From positions 124,001 through 188,000 of the forward strand of contig NZ_QRDJ01000006.1 of assembly GCF_003385845.1 (NCBI RefSeq): a DNA stretch of 64,000 nucleotides. Reading direction: 5' to 3'. Under the pieces are notes generated by a model. That model saw only the letters and a program-made list of their open reading frames with translations, had not been told where the DNA came from and did no database searches. Made by a program: the position numbers and the translations under genes. This stretch comes from Kushneria indalinina DSM 14324. Lineage in GTDB: Bacteria > Pseudomonadota > Gammaproteobacteria > Pseudomonadales > Halomonadaceae. This document shows, in pieces, positions 27,647 through 36,217 of the stretch (position 1 is its first letter; each line of letters begins with the position of its first letter).

Positions 27647-27741
27647 AGACTTTGGCCTCCTCGACCTTGGTCCAGGATCCGGGGCCGCTGGGTGAGGGCG
27701 ATACACTGCGAGACAGGTTCGGACAGGGGCGGGAGACAGGA

Positions 27742-28497
27742 TCAGCCGACGTGAGGGGCGTTCAGAGGCAGATGTACCGGTGTGGGCGCCGGCGTAATGT
27801 CCATGTTCAATGCACGGGCCGTATTTTCCAGCACGGTGAGGGCGGCGTGATAGGCCTCATCGGGCTGGCGCATGCGAACGGCATCCATCAGGCGCCGATG
27901 GCTTTCGAGGCTGTGACCGGGGTCAAGCGTGCGCGTATTGCTCTGCGATACCAGCAGGTGAATAGAGGGTCGCAGCACGTGGGAGAGCTGGGACCAGACG
28001 ATGTTGTGAGTGGCGTAATAGAGGGCGACGTGGAAGGAGACATCGCAGTGATCATGACGTGTGGTGTCTTCCTCCAGGTGGTGATGCTGCATGCCCTCGA
28101 AGGCTTCCTCGATGGCGACCAGATCCCGGGCCGTGGCGCTGCCGGCGGCCATCATGGCCACCCAGGGTTCCACCGTCAGGCGAAAGCTCAGGATCTCGCG
28201 CTGGATCTCCAGATGCGGCCCGGCAAAGCGGGTGAGCCAGTCCGTAACGGCAGGATCCAGAATGTGCCACTGCGAAAACTCGCGCACCCGTGAGCCGTAG
28301 CCGGAAATACGCTCGATGATGCCGCCGTTGACCAGTGCGCCCAGATGACGACGTACCACGTTGCGGCTCAGGCCGGACTGCCGACAGATCTCCAGCTCCT
28401 TGGGAATGAAATCGCCTGGCTGATAGCGCCCGTCAAGAATCTCCTTGATCAGCTGATCGGCCACATGGTGCGCGTCATGGGGGGCGGTGTCTTTCAT
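27742..28497 (-). CDS. GntR-family regulator (FadR/FCD subfamily)
   Basis: A 251-residue regulator. The N-terminal winged helix (LIKEILDGRYQPGDFIPKE, then GLSRNVVRRHLGALVNGGII) is followed by an all-helical FCD ligand-binding domain with the metal-ligand pattern D...H...H (HDHCDVSFHVALYYATHN and ESHRRLMDAV). The start at 28497 was chosen because it aligns with family N termini; the frame stays open further upstream but there it overlaps the lactonase gene. It sits between the lactonase and the symporter genes, so it probably controls the sugar cluster, with a sugar acid as likely effector. Confidence 0.88.
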   Translation of the reverse strand: MKDTAPHDAHHVADQLIKEILDGRYQPGDFIPKELEICRQSGLSRNVVRRHLGALVNGGIIERISGYGSRVREFSQWHILDPAVTDWLTRFAGPHLEIQREILSFRLTVEPWVAMMAAGSATARDLVAIEEAFEGMQHHHLEEDTTRHDHCDVSFHVALYYATHNIVWSQLSHVLRPSIHLLVSQSNTRTLDPGHSLESHRRLMDAVRMRQPDEAYHAALTVLENTARALNMDITPAPTPVHLPLNAPHVG

Positions 28498-28585
28498 GTG
28501 ATTCTCGAGGGCGGCAGCATCAGGATAAAACATATCACGGGCCGGACCCCCGATACGCAGAACCGCATCGGGGGCAGGGCGCGGC

Positions 28586-29470
28586 TCAGGTCGTATCGCC
28601 GCCGGTGTCTCGATAGCGATGGTCGGGCAGACCCGGTGTCGCCACACGCATGGAGAAAAGCGAGCCGGCGTCGGGATACTGATCCAGCGTGGTCTGCTCC
28701 ATGCCCTGACGGGCGCAGGTGACATAGAGCGTGCGAAGATCGCTGTCGCCAAAGGCCACCTTGGTCGGGTTGGGTGCCAGCAGCGGCAGGGTTTCCACCA
28801 CATTGCCCTGCTCATCGAAATGCACCACGACGCCGCCACCGTACATGGCGGCCCAGTAGTGACCGGCCTCATCGATGGCCGCACCGTCCGGTGAGCCCGG
28901 CAGGGCCAGTGCTCGGGTGTCGGCAAAGAGCTCCGGCTGGCCCAGCGTGCCCTGGTCGATATCCAGCGGATAGCGATAGATACGATGGGTCGGGGTGTCG
29001 CTGAAGTAGAGCCAGCGGTTATCCGGGCTGACCGCGAGGCCGTTGGAGATGGTCACGCCGTCAACATGCTGACGCACGTCGCCCTGGTAGCTGAAAAGCG
29101 CTGCGGTGGGCTCCGACTCCTCAGCGTTTTTGGTGCCGATCCAAAGCCGGCCATGGGCATCGCAGTAGCCATCGTTGCACCAGCTGATGTCCGGATTCTG
29201 AGGGCCTTCGACCAGCTGATGCTGTTTCTGCCCCCGGTCATCCAGCTGCCACAGACCCGAGCGAAAGGCCGCCAGGTAGCCGCCTTTATCGTTGGGGACG
29301 GCGTAGGCCAGCGGCTCGTCAAAGCGCCAGACCTGATGCTGATTGGTGTCGGGGTCAAGCTGATGCAGCTCGCCGCCCAGAATGTCGACCCAGTGAAGAC
29401 GCTGCTGGTAGCCGTCCCAGTGGGGCCCTTCGCCCAGCGCCATGGTCAGTGTCAGATGGGGTTCCAGCAT
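28586..29470 (-). CDS. SMP-30/gluconolactonase family lactonase
   Basis: A 294-residue six-bladed beta-propeller of the SMP-30/LRE family. Metal-site segments are visible: LGEGPHWD near the N terminus, NDGYCDAHGRLWIGTK, TISNGLAVSPDNRWLYFSDT, and GSPDGAAIDEAGHYW. Such enzymes hydrolyse sugar lactones such as galactono- or arabinono-lactone. GGAGGGAAC precedes the ATG. Together with the aldose dehydrogenase it completes the first two steps of an oxidative sugar pathway; the later dehydratase and aldolase or dehydrogenase steps are not in this window. Confidence 0.88.
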   Translation of the reverse strand: MLEPHLTLTMALGEGPHWDGYQQRLHWVDILGGELHQLDPDTNQHQVWRFDEPLAYAVPNDKGGYLAAFRSGLWQLDDRGQKQHQLVEGPQNPDISWCNDGYCDAHGRLWIGTKNAEESEPTAALFSYQGDVRQHVDGVTISNGLAVSPDNRWLYFSDTPTHRIYRYPLDIDQGTLGQPELFADTRALALPGSPDGAAIDEAGHYWAAMYGGGVVVHFDEQGNVVETLPLLAPNPTKVAFGDSDLRTLYVTCARQGMEQTTLDQYPDAGSLFSMRVATPGLPDHRYRDTGGDTT

Positions 29471-29535
29471 GTTCCCTCCGTGGTATCAGTGTTGGATGTT
29501 GTTCTCTGATGAGCGCCCGGGCCCATCAGCGTGGC

Positions 29536-30192
29536 CTATGGCGTCTCCAGACCGGTCAGCTTTAGCCGTGCGCTCAGTGTGCCATCGCGGAAATAGTCCG
29601 TCTGCACAAGAAGGCCCGGATAGCGTGATGTGAAATAGAAGTGCATGCGTCGATCGGGCTTGTCCGTGTCCCATGCTTCAACGTGGCGCGTCTGCCAGCG
29701 CCCCTGGGGCACCGGCATTTCCGGGTCGTCGATGACCCGCCAGGCCATGTCGCGCTCGCGCTCCTTGTGATCGATGTATTCAAACGTGCAGGGGTCGGCG
29801 CGGCGCCCGCGACACGAGGGCGCATCAAACGCCTGCCGGCTGAGGGTAAACAGCGCTGCCTGGCGGTCGGGCAGCCTGGCGAGCTGCTGCTCATCGAGCC
29901 GGTAGGTGTCACCAAAGCCGAACAGGCGGTAGCGGCTGTAAAAGCTCCAGGGCGCTACGGCGTCGTCATCGCGCAATTGAAAGCGACTGTATTCATAGCC
30001 GGTAGCGATCTTGATCGAGGCGTGCATGGTGGTGCGCCAGCCGCTTTCGTCGGGTTCGAGCTGATGGGTCATGTCGGCGTTGGGCCAGCCGTCAATGGTG
30101 AGGTGATATCGGGCCTCGAAGGGCTTGATCTCCTGCGCCTGGAGTGGGGTGGACAGCAACAGGGCTATCAGAATCAGAAAAACACGACGCAT
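29536..30192 (-). CDS. DUF3108 family exported protein
   Basis: A 218-residue protein with a Sec signal peptide (MRRVFLILIALLLSTPLQA) and a beta-rich body typical of DUF3108 proteins (FEARYHLTIDGW near the start, then SRYRLFGFGD). The family's function is unknown; members are periplasmic. AGGAGACGCC lies just ahead of the ATG at 30192. It stands between the lactonase and ghrA genes on the same strand, with gaps of about 50-65 bases. Confidence 0.82.
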   Translation of the reverse strand: MRRVFLILIALLLSTPLQAQEIKPFEARYHLTIDGWPNADMTHQLEPDESGWRTTMHASIKIATGYEYSRFQLRDDDAVAPWSFYSRYRLFGFGDTYRLDEQQLARLPDRQAALFTLSRQAFDAPSCRGRRADPCTFEYIDHKERERDMAWRVIDDPEMPVPQGRWQTRHVEAWDTDKPDRRMHFYFTSRYPGLLVQTDYFRDGTLSARLKLTGLETP

Positions 30193-30241
30193 GGCGTCTC
30201 CTGTCAATCGGGGGCAGGGTGCATCTCACCGGGCCCGAGCA

Positions 30242-31171
30242 TCAGTAGCCCGTAGCGGGATCAACGGTCCTGATGCGCTCACCGCGGGTCAGGGCAAGAA
30301 TATCGGCGGCAAACTGGCGCGCGCCCTCACTCACGTCGGTGGGTGCGGCCACGTGCGGGGTCACGATGACCCGCGGGTCCTGCCAGAGAGGGTGCTGCGC
30401 CGGCAGGGGTTCGTCGGGGAACACGTCCAGCAGCGCGCCACGCAGATGATCCTGCTTGATAAGCCTGAGCAGCGCGTCCGGGTCCAGCGTGGTGCCGCGC
30501 CCGGCATTGATGACCACGGCCCCTTCGGGCAGTTGGGCAAGACGCTGCTCGTCAAGCAGCCAGCGTGTCTCGGGCGTATCCGGCAGCAGACTGACAATCA
30601 CCTGCGAGGTGTTTAAAAGGGTGGTCAGTCCGGCATCGCCATGATGGGTGTCGACCCCCTCGCAGTGTTTCGGGGAACGACTCCAGCCCTGCACCTCGAA
30701 CCCCTGAGCACGTATTCGCTGCGCACAGGCCTGTCCGAGCGTTCCCAGCCCCACAATGCCGACGCGCCAGGTGCTGCGATCGGCCAGCGGCTGCGCCTGC
30801 CAGTGGGTATCCAGCTGCTGGCGGCGGTAGCGGTCCATGTCCCGATAGAAGTGCAGGATGCCATAGAGCGCGTAATCGGCCATCAACCTGCCCATGCCGG
30901 CATCGCGCAGGCGAACGATTGGCACCTCCGGCAGCTCGGGAAGGCTCAACAGGGCATCCACCCCGGCGCCGGCATTGAAGATCGCCTTGAGGGAGGCATC
31001 CTGACAGGCCAGCAGCGAAACCGGCGGCTTCCAGACCACCAGGATATCGGCCGGACCTTCGCCGGCCTCCTGCGTGGTCGCGATGTCGATGTTTGGCAGG
31101 GTCGGACGCAGTTCGCGCGTCAGCGCCGCCTGCCAGTGCTGTGCCTCGGGGGCGTGAATCAGAATGCGCAT
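30242..31171 (-). CDS. ghrA: Glyoxylate/hydroxypyruvate reductase A
   Basis: A 309-residue D-2-hydroxyacid dehydrogenase that reduces glyoxylate to glycolate and hydroxypyruvate to D-glycerate. It shows the NAD(P)-binding GIVGLGTLGQACAQRI, the catalytic Arg in INAGRGTTLD, the Glu in FPDEPLP, and the catalytic His in TPHVAAPT. The N-terminal AGAGVDALL segment and length match GhrA. It is apparently monocistronic. Confidence 0.9.
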   Translation of the reverse strand: MRILIHAPEAQHWQAALTRELRPTLPNIDIATTQEAGEGPADILVVWKPPVSLLACQDASLKAIFNAGAGVDALLSLPELPEVPIVRLRDAGMGRLMADYALYGILHFYRDMDRYRRQQLDTHWQAQPLADRSTWRVGIVGLGTLGQACAQRIRAQGFEVQGWSRSPKHCEGVDTHHGDAGLTTLLNTSQVIVSLLPDTPETRWLLDEQRLAQLPEGAVVINAGRGTTLDPDALLRLIKQDHLRGALLDVFPDEPLPAQHPLWQDPRVIVTPHVAAPTDVSEGARQFAADILALTRGERIRTVDPATGY

Positions 31172-31219
31172 GGTGTCTCCCCTTGTACGTGCCCACCAGC
31201 ATCGGTCGGCATTGGTGAA

Positions 31220-32167
31220 TCAGAGCCAGCCGCGATGCTTGAAGTACAAAAAGGGCGTCAGGCCTGAGATGAACATGACAAAAATGGCAAAGGGATAGCC
31301 CAGCGGCCAGTGCAGTTCCGGCATGACATCAAAGTTCATGCCATAGATGCTGGCGATCATGGTGGGCGGGAGAAACATGACCGAGGCGATCGAGAAGATC
31401 TTGATGATCTGGTTCTGTTGAATGTTGATAAAGCCCTGGGTCGTGTCCATCAGGAAGTTGACCTTGTCGGACAAAAACGTGTTGTGGGACATCAGGGCGT
31501 CCACGTCCTGAAGCACCTCGCGGGCCTGCTCCTGAAGCTCCGGATGGCGACGCAGATGGCGCAGCAGAAAGTGCAGCGAGCGCTGGGTGTCCATCAGACA
31601 CAGGCGGATCTTGCCGACGCTGTCCTCGACCTTGGCCAGACGATCGATGGCATCCTCGAGATCGGAGTCCTCGACTTCCAGCACCTGATGGCTGACCTGT
31701 TCAAGGTCGCGGTGCATGTCCTCGACGCTGTCGGCCAGGTTCTCCACCTTCTGCTCAAAGATGGTCACCATCAGCTCCTGGGGGGAGCCGGCCTCGATCT
31801 GGCCGCGACGCGCGCGCAGGCGCAGCAGTCTGAAATCGGCCAGGTCCTCCTCGCGCAGGCTCAAAAGCCGCTGGGGCTGAAGAATGAAGGCCACCGTGGT
31901 GTTCTGGTGCTTGCCTTCGTTGCGGGTCAGAAACAGGGAGTGGACGTGGAGGCCGTCGGCGTCGGCAAAATAGCGCGCGGAAGACTCGATCTCCTCCACG
32001 TCGGTGCTGCCGGGCAGTTCCTCGGCGAGAAAGGGGGTCAGGGCCTGACGCTCACTGTCACTGGGTTCCTGAGCATCGATCCATGTGGCCTGTGACAAAC
32101 GCTCGTCGAGCGCGTCGTCGGCCAGTTCGTGGATGGTATGCTGCTCAAGGCTGTAGGTCCTGATCAT
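31220..32167 (-). CDS. corA: CorA-family magnesium/cobalt channel
   Basis: A 315-residue divalent-cation channel. A long cytoplasmic N-terminal region is followed by two C-terminal membrane helices. The signature YGMNF sits at the end of the first, with the periplasmic loop MPELHWPLGYP after it, and the tail ends FKHRGWL, all as in CorA. It probably imports Mg2+. It is transcribed alone leftward. Confidence 0.93.
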   Translation of the reverse strand: MIRTYSLEQHTIHELADDALDERLSQATWIDAQEPSDSERQALTPFLAEELPGSTDVEEIESSARYFADADGLHVHSLFLTRNEGKHQNTTVAFILQPQRLLSLREEDLADFRLLRLRARRGQIEAGSPQELMVTIFEQKVENLADSVEDMHRDLEQVSHQVLEVEDSDLEDAIDRLAKVEDSVGKIRLCLMDTQRSLHFLLRHLRRHPELQEQAREVLQDVDALMSHNTFLSDKVNFLMDTTQGFINIQQNQIIKIFSIASVMFLPPTMIASIYGMNFDVMPELHWPLGYPFAIFVMFISGLTPFLYFKHRGWL

Positions 32168-32282
32168 GATGACATTCCGGCGCAGTATAAATGGCCCACA
32201 TGATCACAGAGCGGGGGGGTATTGCCAAAGACTTTAGCAATCCCTGCCCCGCGATATGACCCGCCAGGAAGACCTTTCGTTT

Positions 32283-33803
32283 TCAGGCAGACAGCGCCGG
32301 CGAGGCCGAGTCAATCATGCTGCAGTGATGGGATGAGTTGATATCCACCAGCAGTGCCGCCAGTGTTTCCAGACACAACACCGACAGGACTTTCTTGTGG
32401 GCCCCGGTGCCCACCACGATCAGCCGCTTGCACTGTTCAATGGGCGGTGTGCCGATTTCCTGCTCGCCACGCCAGCGAATAATCAGGCTGTCCGCCGGGG
32501 CATCGAGATACTCGATATGGCGCGCATTGTCGATCATGAAACCGACCCGGTACTCGCCGCAGGCCACGATCAGGACATCCGTGGCCGGCGTCTCATGAGG
32601 GGTGTTCAAAAGCTGGCGCAGATCAACCAGCGAAACCGCCTGGCCACGGTGTGCCAGCGTGCCGGTCCAGCCCTCATCGGTACGAGGGCTGGGCGTGAAG
32701 TCCTCCGGCATGGCGATCACTTCACTGAGCTGCTCCAGAGGGGTTACAAACTGTCCAAAGGCATCAAAATGAACAAAGGCAAAACGGCGATAGGGCACTT
32801 CCCCGCGGGTGGCATGGCCTTCCCGGGGAATATACATCGCGGCCAGCGTCAGGATGTCGGTATCCCTGGCAAAGCGTGCGGCATCCACCAGCAGTGATTC
32901 GCCCAGCTGAGGGTGGTCGATCATCCCGGCAATGGTGGCATCAGGATGGTCATGGGTCTCGGCCAGCGCCATGACGTCATCAGGGTTATAAGTCATCATT
33001 CGGATCACCTGATTCACGCACAGGGCCAGCGGTTGCTCGCGTACGGCGACCACGACCATCAACCGGCCTTCCGGGCGGGGCTGATCATCAAGCCCTGCCA
33101 GTACTCGCGGATCAAAGACCGCCAGAGTCTGACGGCGCAGCGTGGTGGTGCCCATGAAGCCGGACACGTCCATCACCGGCGCTGACAGGGTATCCAGCGG
33201 CTGAATCTCGCGCACCATGGCGGCCGGCAGACTCAACCGAATGCCACCACAGTCGATCAGCAGGGCGCGTTCGATATTGATCTTACGATCCGCAGGCTGT
33301 CGGGTGCCCGGGTGCTCTTCATGATCGTGATGTGAGGCACGCGCCAGCATCATGCCCGGCAGCGCAAACAGGGCGTCAAGGTCCAGCACGTATACCAGCC
33401 TGTCGCCATCGGTGAAGGCTGCCGGCGTCAGAGGCGTGGCGTCTGATGTGGCGTAGTCCAGCGGCTGCATATGTTCGGGCAGGACCTGAGCGATACCGTG
33501 GATGGCATCCACGCGCAGGCCGAAATGGCCCTCCTGCCAGCGCACGATCGCCACCTGATCGTCGCGCTCGCGGGTGCCCTGACTATCATCCAGTTGCAGC
33601 AGGCGTGCCAGATCGATGACCGGAATCAGCTCATCACGCAGTTTGAATGCGCCCAGGGCGAAGGCCGGTGCCATGGGCGCCGGCGTCAACGCATGGGGCA
33701 GGGCAACCACTTCGCGCATGACGTCGGTGGACAGGGCCACGTTGCTCTGGCCAATGCCCAGCACGCCGAAGGCATCCGATGACGTTGTTGGCGCTCTGGT
33801 CAT
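32283..33803 (-). CDS. Chemotaxis adaptor with three CheW-like domains
   Basis: A 506-residue protein built from three consecutive CheW-like domains: residues ~10-150 (ending with a FALPG segment), ~170-330 (FMGTTTLRRQTLAVFDPR) and ~335-490 (GTLAHRGQAVSLVDLRQLL). Each shows the CheW pattern of a hydrophobic strand followed by PVIDL/AVFDP/SLVDL. There is no receiver domain as in CheV and no kinase domain. It begins two bases after the stop of the receptor gene, so the two are co-expressed, and it probably scaffolds that receptor. No cheA is visible nearby. Confidence 0.85.
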   Translation of the reverse strand: MTRAPTTSSDAFGVLGIGQSNVALSTDVMREVVALPHALTPAPMAPAFALGAFKLRDELIPVIDLARLLQLDDSQGTRERDDQVAIVRWQEGHFGLRVDAIHGIAQVLPEHMQPLDYATSDATPLTPAAFTDGDRLVYVLDLDALFALPGMMLARASHHDHEEHPGTRQPADRKINIERALLIDCGGIRLSLPAAMVREIQPLDTLSAPVMDVSGFMGTTTLRRQTLAVFDPRVLAGLDDQPRPEGRLMVVVAVREQPLALCVNQVIRMMTYNPDDVMALAETHDHPDATIAGMIDHPQLGESLLVDAARFARDTDILTLAAMYIPREGHATRGEVPYRRFAFVHFDAFGQFVTPLEQLSEVIAMPEDFTPSPRTDEGWTGTLAHRGQAVSLVDLRQLLNTPHETPATDVLIVACGEYRVGFMIDNARHIEYLDAPADSLIIRWRGEQEIGTPPIEQCKRLIVVGTGAHKKVLSVLCLETLAALLVDINSSHHCSMIDSASPALSA

Positions 33804-33805
33804 GA

Positions 33806-35905
33806 TCAGAGACTCTGGGAATCGGTGGAAGAATGGCGCTTGTCGTGCGCCGTGGCAGCGTTGAGCTTTTGAATGGCCTGCGCCACATGATCGGCATTGT
33901 CGAGCTGCGCCCGGGTGGTCCGGGTGATTTCATCCACGGCACTGCCGGTTTTCTCGATACCGTCGACAATCTTGTCAAAGGAGGTCCGGGCATCGCGCGA
34001 CACGATATTGCCTTCTTCGATGCGGCGACTGGACTCGCCCAGCAGGCGATTGATCTGGCGCGTGGCATCAGATGACTTCTCGGCCAGTTTCCTGACCTCA
34101 TCGGCGACGACCGAAAAGCCCAGGCCGTGCTCGCCGGCACGGGCGGCCTCGATGGCGGCGTTGAAGGCCAGCAGGTTGGTCTGATTGGCGATCTCGCCGA
34201 TCACCTTGACGATGGCATCGACATCCTCGGAAGCCTTGCGGATGGCGTCCATGACCTCGACCGAGCGCGCCAGCGTGTTGCTGCCGTGACGGGCTTCTTC
34301 CTGAGTGGTATGCGCCAGCTGCTGGGTCAGCTGCGCATTCTCGGCAATGGCGTTGATCGACGTGTTCAGGTCGATGATGCTGCTGCCCATCGAGGCCGCC
34401 TGATCCCTGATGCTCTCTTCAAGCGCGACCTGCTCGGTAATATCGGTGGCAAACTTGATGATCTTGTAGACCTGGCCGCTGGCATCAAAGATCGGGTTGT
34501 AGGTGCCCTGGATCCAGACGCGCCGGCCAAACTTGCCCTGGCGACAGAAGCGGCCGCTGAAATATTCACCGTTGCCGAGTTTTTGCCAGAAGTCCCGGTA
34601 CTCGGTACTGGTGACGTAATCATCGTTACAGAACATGCGATGGTGCTGGCCCTGCACTTCATCCAGGGTGTAACCCATGGTGTGCAGAAAATTGCGATTG
34701 GCGGCGAGGATGTTGCCCTTGAGATCGAACTCGATCACCGCCTGGGCGCGATCAATGGCCTTGAGGCGGCCTTCGAATTCGGCGGCTTCCCGTTTTTTGG
34801 CGGTGATATCGGTGGCAAACTTGACCACCTTGAACGGGCGGCCGTCCATATCAAGAATCGGGTTATAGGTGGCCTGCAGCCATACTTCCCGGCCATTGCG
34901 GCCCAGACGACGAAACTCGCCGCTCATGGGCTTGCCGCGATTGAGTTCATCCCAGAAGTGGCGGTAGTCATCGCTGCTGATATGGGTTGGATCACAGAAC
35001 ATGCGGTGGTGCTGGCCGCGAATGTCATCAAGGCGATAGCCGATGGCGCTGAGGAAATTCGCATTGGCATCGAGCACATGGCCTTCGAGATCGAACTCGA
35101 TCACGGCCTGGGCGCGGCTGATCGCATTGACCTTGCCTTCAAATTCCGCGTTGGCCAGCTTGCGGCCTGTAATGTCGGTGGCAAACTTGACCACCTTGTA
35201 GGGCCGACCCACGGTATCGAGAATCGGGTTGTAGGTCGCCTGCAGCCAGATTTCGCTGCCGTCCTTGCGAACGCGCTTGTATTCGCCGTAGGCAAATTCG
35301 CCCTGCGCCAGTTCCTTCCAGAAATTGCGATATTCCGCCGTACGGATATAGGCCTCATCACAGAACATGCGGTGATGCTCACCGATGATCTCGCTGGACC
35401 GATAGCCTACCGCCGTCAGGAAGTTGTCATTGGCCGACAAAATGTTGCCATTGAGATCAAACTCGATCACGGCCTGGGCACGGTTGATCGCTTCTACCTT
35501 GCCTTCGAACTCGGCATCACGCTGTTTCTGGGCGGTGATGTCGGAAGCGAACTTGATGACCCGTACGGGGTTGCCGCTGTCATCGACAATGGGGTTGTAG
35601 GTCGCCTGCAGCCAGATCTCCCGGCCGTCGTTGCCAAAACGACGGTACTCACCGGCGTCAAACTCACCGCGGCCGAGCTTCTGCCAGAAGGCCCGATACT
35701 CGGGAGAGGCGCTCTCTTCCGGGTCGCAAAAAATACGGTGATGCTTGCCTTTGATGTCCCCGAGGCTATAACCCACTGTGGTCAGGAAGTTCTCGTTGGC
35801 ATCGATAATGATGCCCTCCGGCGTGAACTCGATAACGGCCTGGGCGCGGTCGATGGCAGCGCGGAAATAGTCTTCTTTGCTGACAGTGCTGCTGGTATCG
35901 CTCAT
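33806..35905 (-). CDS. Soluble chemoreceptor with four tandem PAS domains (BdlA-like)
   Basis: A 699-residue methyl-accepting chemotaxis protein without membrane helices. Four PAS-PAC modules repeat with an exact 122-residue period: RAQAVIEF recurs at residues 20, 142, 264 and 386, and each module has a HHR(M/I)FC motif and a WLQATYNPI or WIQGTYNPI motif. The C-terminal signalling domain (~500-690) carries the conserved hairpin tip IANQTNLLAFNAAIEAARAGE. BdlA of Pseudomonas, which controls biofilm dispersion, has the same design with two PAS domains. The ATG at 35905 was preferred to an in-frame TTG at 35923. The ligand, possibly redox or haem, is unknown. Confidence 0.92.
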   Translation of the reverse strand: MSDTSSTVSKEDYFRAAIDRAQAVIEFTPEGIIIDANENFLTTVGYSLGDIKGKHHRIFCDPEESASPEYRAFWQKLGRGEFDAGEYRRFGNDGREIWLQATYNPIVDDSGNPVRVIKFASDITAQKQRDAEFEGKVEAINRAQAVIEFDLNGNILSANDNFLTAVGYRSSEIIGEHHRMFCDEAYIRTAEYRNFWKELAQGEFAYGEYKRVRKDGSEIWLQATYNPILDTVGRPYKVVKFATDITGRKLANAEFEGKVNAISRAQAVIEFDLEGHVLDANANFLSAIGYRLDDIRGQHHRMFCDPTHISSDDYRHFWDELNRGKPMSGEFRRLGRNGREVWLQATYNPILDMDGRPFKVVKFATDITAKKREAAEFEGRLKAIDRAQAVIEFDLKGNILAANRNFLHTMGYTLDEVQGQHHRMFCNDDYVTSTEYRDFWQKLGNGEYFSGRFCRQGKFGRRVWIQGTYNPIFDASGQVYKIIKFATDITEQVALEESIRDQAASMGSSIIDLNTSINAIAENAQLTQQLAHTTQEEARHGSNTLARSVEVMDAIRKASEDVDAIVKVIGEIANQTNLLAFNAAIEAARAGEHGLGFSVVADEVRKLAEKSSDATRQINRLLGESSRRIEEGNIVSRDARTSFDKIVDGIEKTGSAVDEITRTTRAQLDNADHVAQAIQKLNAATAHDKRHSSTDSQSL

Positions 35906-36217
35906 GTGAGGTCGATCTCTCAAAAAGGCGTCCTGATCACCTGCAACTCAGGGCGTTATGGAAACAGGGCAACGGTGAATACGCGTCTTGACGCCATATC
36001 GACCTGTCCATGAGGGCACTTTAATTCAAATTGATTATTGTCTGATCCTGTCCAGGCGGGGCGGACAGCTTTTGACCCAAACGCCTGGAGAGGGCCAGAC
36101 TGGCTGAAGGTGGAGTGGATGGCATGGCAAGCGCGCGCGTCCTGCACCATGCTTGTTTCTGGAATGCCGTTGAATACAACAAAGGCCTGGTCGTCGCACC
36201 GGGAAAAGCGAGCGCCA
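35906..36217. promoter_or_regulatory. Divergent promoter region, chemoreceptor / doeA
   Basis: A 312-base gap between divergent genes. An AT-rich patch TTAATTCAAATTGATTATTG (36021-36040) is the best candidate for regulator binding; in Halomonas elongata DoeX binds upstream of doeA, but I cannot confirm a DoeX site here. The frame upstream of doeA is open back to 36038 but has no supporting ribosome site. Confidence 0.4.

Noticed and set aside
27742..28926. Extended N terminus (143 residues) for the GntR regulator
   Set aside because: The extension is Arg/Pro-rich, overlaps the lactonase gene in another frame, and precedes a normal GntR N terminus at 28497.
34127..36013. Long open frame (628 codons) antisense to the PAS chemoreceptor
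   Set aside because: Its repeats are simply the complement of the PAS repeats. No ribosome site and no domain.
36038..36217. 60-residue N-terminal extension of DoeA
   Set aside because: No homology to known DoeA proteins and no ribosome site; the start at 36218 matches the family N terminus.
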